A stretch of 6,019 bases of DNA from contig CABIYQ010000018.1 of assembly GCA_902362965.1 (NCBI GenBank), positions 1 to 6,019 of the forward strand, read 5' to 3'. A program made the translations under genes and the position numbers. Below, in pieces: positions 4,158 through 6,019 of this stretch; the stretch's first letter is position 1, and each line of letters starts with the position of its first letter. This DNA is from Oscillospiraceae bacterium. Its GTDB lineage: Bacteria > Bacillota > Clostridia > Oscillospirales > Ruminococcaceae. Below the pieces are notes generated by a model, which was given only the letters and a program-made list of their open reading frames with translations, was not told where the DNA came from and made no database searches.

Positions 4158-6019
4158 ATGAGTTATGAAGAATTATCTATAAATGGATTTATGCAGGAGA
4201 TAAAAGATGTTTCAGACGGTCATCATCCAAGAAAATTTTGTTTTGTTCTCGGCGCCGGTGCATCCATATCATCCGGAATAAAATCAGGTCAGGAGCTTGT
4301 AGATATATGGGATGATAAACTGCGGATACGCAATAAAAGCAGCTACCTCAAGTGGCGGTCAGAATATGGGATCACCGATGAAAATAAATACAGTTTTTAC
4401 AGTCAATATTACGAACATTATTTTAAAAGACAGCCCAAAGACGGATATAACTTTCTTGAAAAATTAATGGAGAATGCTATTCCCAGCGCCGGATATGTTA
4501 TATTATCGTATCTGCTGTCTCAAACAAAAAACAATGTTGTTATAACTACAAATTTTGATCACTTGACTGAAGACGCCATTAACTATTATACTCAAACCAT
4601 GCCCATGGTAATAGGTCACGAATCTTTATCTCACTATATATCAAAACCGATTAACAGACCGACCGTTATTAAAATACATAGAGATCTCCTGTTTAATCCT
4701 GCAAATACTGTTAATGAGGTTAATAAGCTTCATGATAACTGGAAAAAAGCACTTGATACTGTTTTATCAGAATATCACCCTATATTTATAGGATATGCCG
4801 GAAATGATAACAGCTTAATGGATTATTTAATAAGGCAAGGAGATGAATTTGCCAACAACAGGTTATGCTGCCCCTACTGGATGCTTTACGGCGATGGAAC
4901 ACCTGATGGAAAAGTACACGACTTCTTAGAAAAATCCAACGGATATTTTATACAGCACAATGGTTTTGATGAGGTCATGTTTTTAATTGGACGTGTTTTA
5001 AAAATAAAAATGCGGTCTAAAGAAGATTTTCTTAAGAAAGCAGAAAATAGATTTAAAATACTAAGTGATTCAATAGATAATTTTACAAATAAGTTAATGA
5101 AAGACAATTCATCATCTGCTGCTGATAATTCAACAGTGTCTGAAGAAATTAAAGAAGCTGTACAATACGTAACAAGCCAAACCGACTTGCAAAATATGTA
5201 TAAAGAAGTTGTATTGTCATATCGTGAAGGAAATTATGAAGATGCCGTTTCAATTTGTAAAAATCTGATAAACCTGGCTCATGATAATGCGCTATACCAT
5301 AACACTTTTGGTATTATACTACATAAAATGAAACGTTATGTTGAAGCTCTTATCGAAAAGCAAAAAGCTGTTGAATTAGAATCTGACAGTGCAGAATATC
5401 GCAATTCCCTTTGTATAACATTGCATGAAATGAAACGTTATGATGAAGCTCTTACTGAAACGCAAAAAGCTGTTGAATTAGAACCTAACAATGCAGAATA
5501 TCGCAATTCCCTTGGTATAACATTGCATGCACTGAAACGTTATGATGATGCTCTTACTGAAACGCAAAAAGCTGTTGAATTAGAACCTAACAATGCAGAA
5601 TATCGCAATTCCCTTGGTATAACATTGCATGCACTGAAACGTTATGATGAAGCTCTAACCGAATACTATAAGGCTGTTGAATTAGATCCTAACGATGCAT
5701 TTTATCATAATAATCTTGGTATAACATTGGATTACATAGAACGTTATGATGAAGCTCTTATTGAAATGCAAAAGGCTGTTGAATTAGAACCTGACAATCC
5801 AGAATATCGCAATTCACTTGGTGTAACATTACATAACATGAAACGTTATGATGAAGTTCTTATTGAAAAACAAAAAGCTGTTGAATTAGAACCTGACAAT
5901 CCAGAATACCGCAATTCAATTGGTGTAACATTGCATGAAATGAAACGTTATGATGAAGCTCTTACTGAAACGCAAAAGGCTGTTGAATTAGAACCTAACA
6001 ATGCAGAATATCGCAATTC
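4158..6019 (+). CDS. SIR2-like NADase fused to TPR array (partial, 3' end beyond window)
   Basis: The frame is open for 620 codons to the window edge. Residues ~25-290 form a SIR2-like Rossmann domain: VLGAGASISSGI (30-41, nucleotide-binding glycines), TTNFD with Asn132, IHRD with His174 (HGD in most sirtuins), and FIGYAGNDNSLMDYL from about 210. Asn and His are the catalytic pair of NAD-cleaving SIR2 enzymes. No zinc-finger cysteines of deacetylase sirtuins are evident. A Ser-rich linker (about 328-338) precedes one degenerate TPR (344-377) and seven 34-residue TPRs (378-615), with an eighth begun. The ATG at 4158 has AGAAGG ten bases upstream. SIR2 fused to sensor repeats recalls anti-phage sirtuins (ThsA, DSR, SIR2-Avs), which deplete NAD on infection; that role here is inference. 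The gene is AT-rich relative to the phage genes and opposite in orientation, fitting prophage cargo. Confidence 0.88.
   Translation, partial: MSYEELSINGFMQEIKDVSDGHHPRKFCFVLGAGASISSGIKSGQELVDIWDDKLRIRNKSSYLKWRSEYGITDENKYSFYSQYYEHYFKRQPKDGYNFLEKLMENAIPSAGYVILSYLLSQTKNNVVITTNFDHLTEDAINYYTQTMPMVIGHESLSHYISKPINRPTVIKIHRDLLFNPANTVNEVNKLHDNWKKALDTVLSEYHPIFIGYAGNDNSLMDYLIRQGDEFANNRLCCPYWMLYGDGTPDGKVHDFLEKSNGYFIQHNGFDEVMFLIGRVLKIKMRSKEDFLKKAENRFKILSDSIDNFTNKLMKDNSSSAADNSTVSEEIKEAVQYVTSQTDLQNMYKEVVLSYREGNYEDAVSICKNLINLAHDNALYHNTFGIILHKMKRYVEALIEKQKAVELESDSAEYRNSLCITLHEMKRYDEALTETQKAVELEPNNAEYRNSLGITLHALKRYDDALTETQKAVELEPNNAEYRNSLGITLHALKRYDEALTEYYKAVELDPNDAFYHNNLGITLDYIERYDEALIEMQKAVELEPDNPEYRNSLGVTLHNMKRYDEVLIEKQKAVELEPDNPEYRNSIGVTLHEMKRYDEALTETQKAVELEPNNAEYRN
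5289..6019 (+). repeat. 102-bp tandem repeat array encoding TPRs
   Basis: Seven complete 102-bp units start at 5289, 5391, 5493, 5595, 5697, 5799 and 5901, and an eighth starts at 6003 and leaves the window. Each encodes a canonical TPR (L7, G8, Y17, A20, A27, P32 positions). Units 5391 and 5493 differ at only about four of 102 bases, pointing to recent expansion by recombination or slippage. Copy number beyond the window is unknown, and such arrays are prone to assembly collapse. Confidence 0.92.

Noticed and set aside
4886..5107. Open frame of 73 codons on the minus strand
   Set aside because: Antisense to the SIR2 domain and linker; a shadow of AT-rich codons.
5289..6019. CRISPR-like or non-coding tandem repeat
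   Set aside because: The 102-bp period keeps a single open frame and encodes canonical 34-residue TPR motifs with no spacers.

Overview
The window looks like part of a Mu-like (transposable, tailed) prophage in a low-to-moderate GC Firmicute, most likely a gut Clostridia/Ruminococcus-type host. This is inferred from strong AGGAGG-type ribosome binding sites, GTG/TTG starts, codon use, and gene content. No host chromosomal gene and no phage end is visible, so the host call is an inference.

Left and middle (1-3788, all minus strand): a tightly packed phage operon read right to left. In transcription order it holds a membrane-anchored coiled-coil protein resembling Mu gp25 (DUF2730), a winged-helix protein resembling Mu gp26, a DUF3486/Mu gp27-like protein, a NusG paralogue (LoaP/RfaH-like), a 375-nt non-coding leader, a small terminase-like protein, and the large terminase, which runs off the left edge. 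The gp25-gp26-gp27-terminase order is the Mu order. The NusG paralogue, the leader and the extra small-terminase-like gene interrupt it between gp27 and the large terminase.

The leader (1741-2115) is the most unusual non-coding part. It holds a long-range hairpin just after the NusG-like gene, then two diverged copies of a ~100-nt unit spaced ~138 nt apart. On the minus strand each copy ends in a hairpin followed by a T-rich run, and the second hairpin lies only about 30 nt before the small terminase start. I infer a processive antitermination switch: the phage NusG paralogue would let polymerase read through the leader terminators into packaging genes. A packaging (pac/cos) site or a duplicated small RNA are alternatives.

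Intergenic region (3789-4157): very AT-rich and divergent. A good minus-strand promoter for the phage operon overlaps a 16-bp-arm dyad. A second dyad of identical architecture (16-bp arms, 14-bp gap, same outer and inner hexamers) lies 121 bp away. A separate plus-strand promoter precedes the next gene.

Right (4158-6019, plus strand, open at the right edge): an AT-rich gene for a SIR2-like NADase domain fused to a long array of near-identical 34-residue TPR repeats. This resembles the effector-plus-sensor layout of anti-phage sirtuin proteins and is probably prophage cargo (a 'moron') with its own promoter. The anti-phage role is inferred, not shown.
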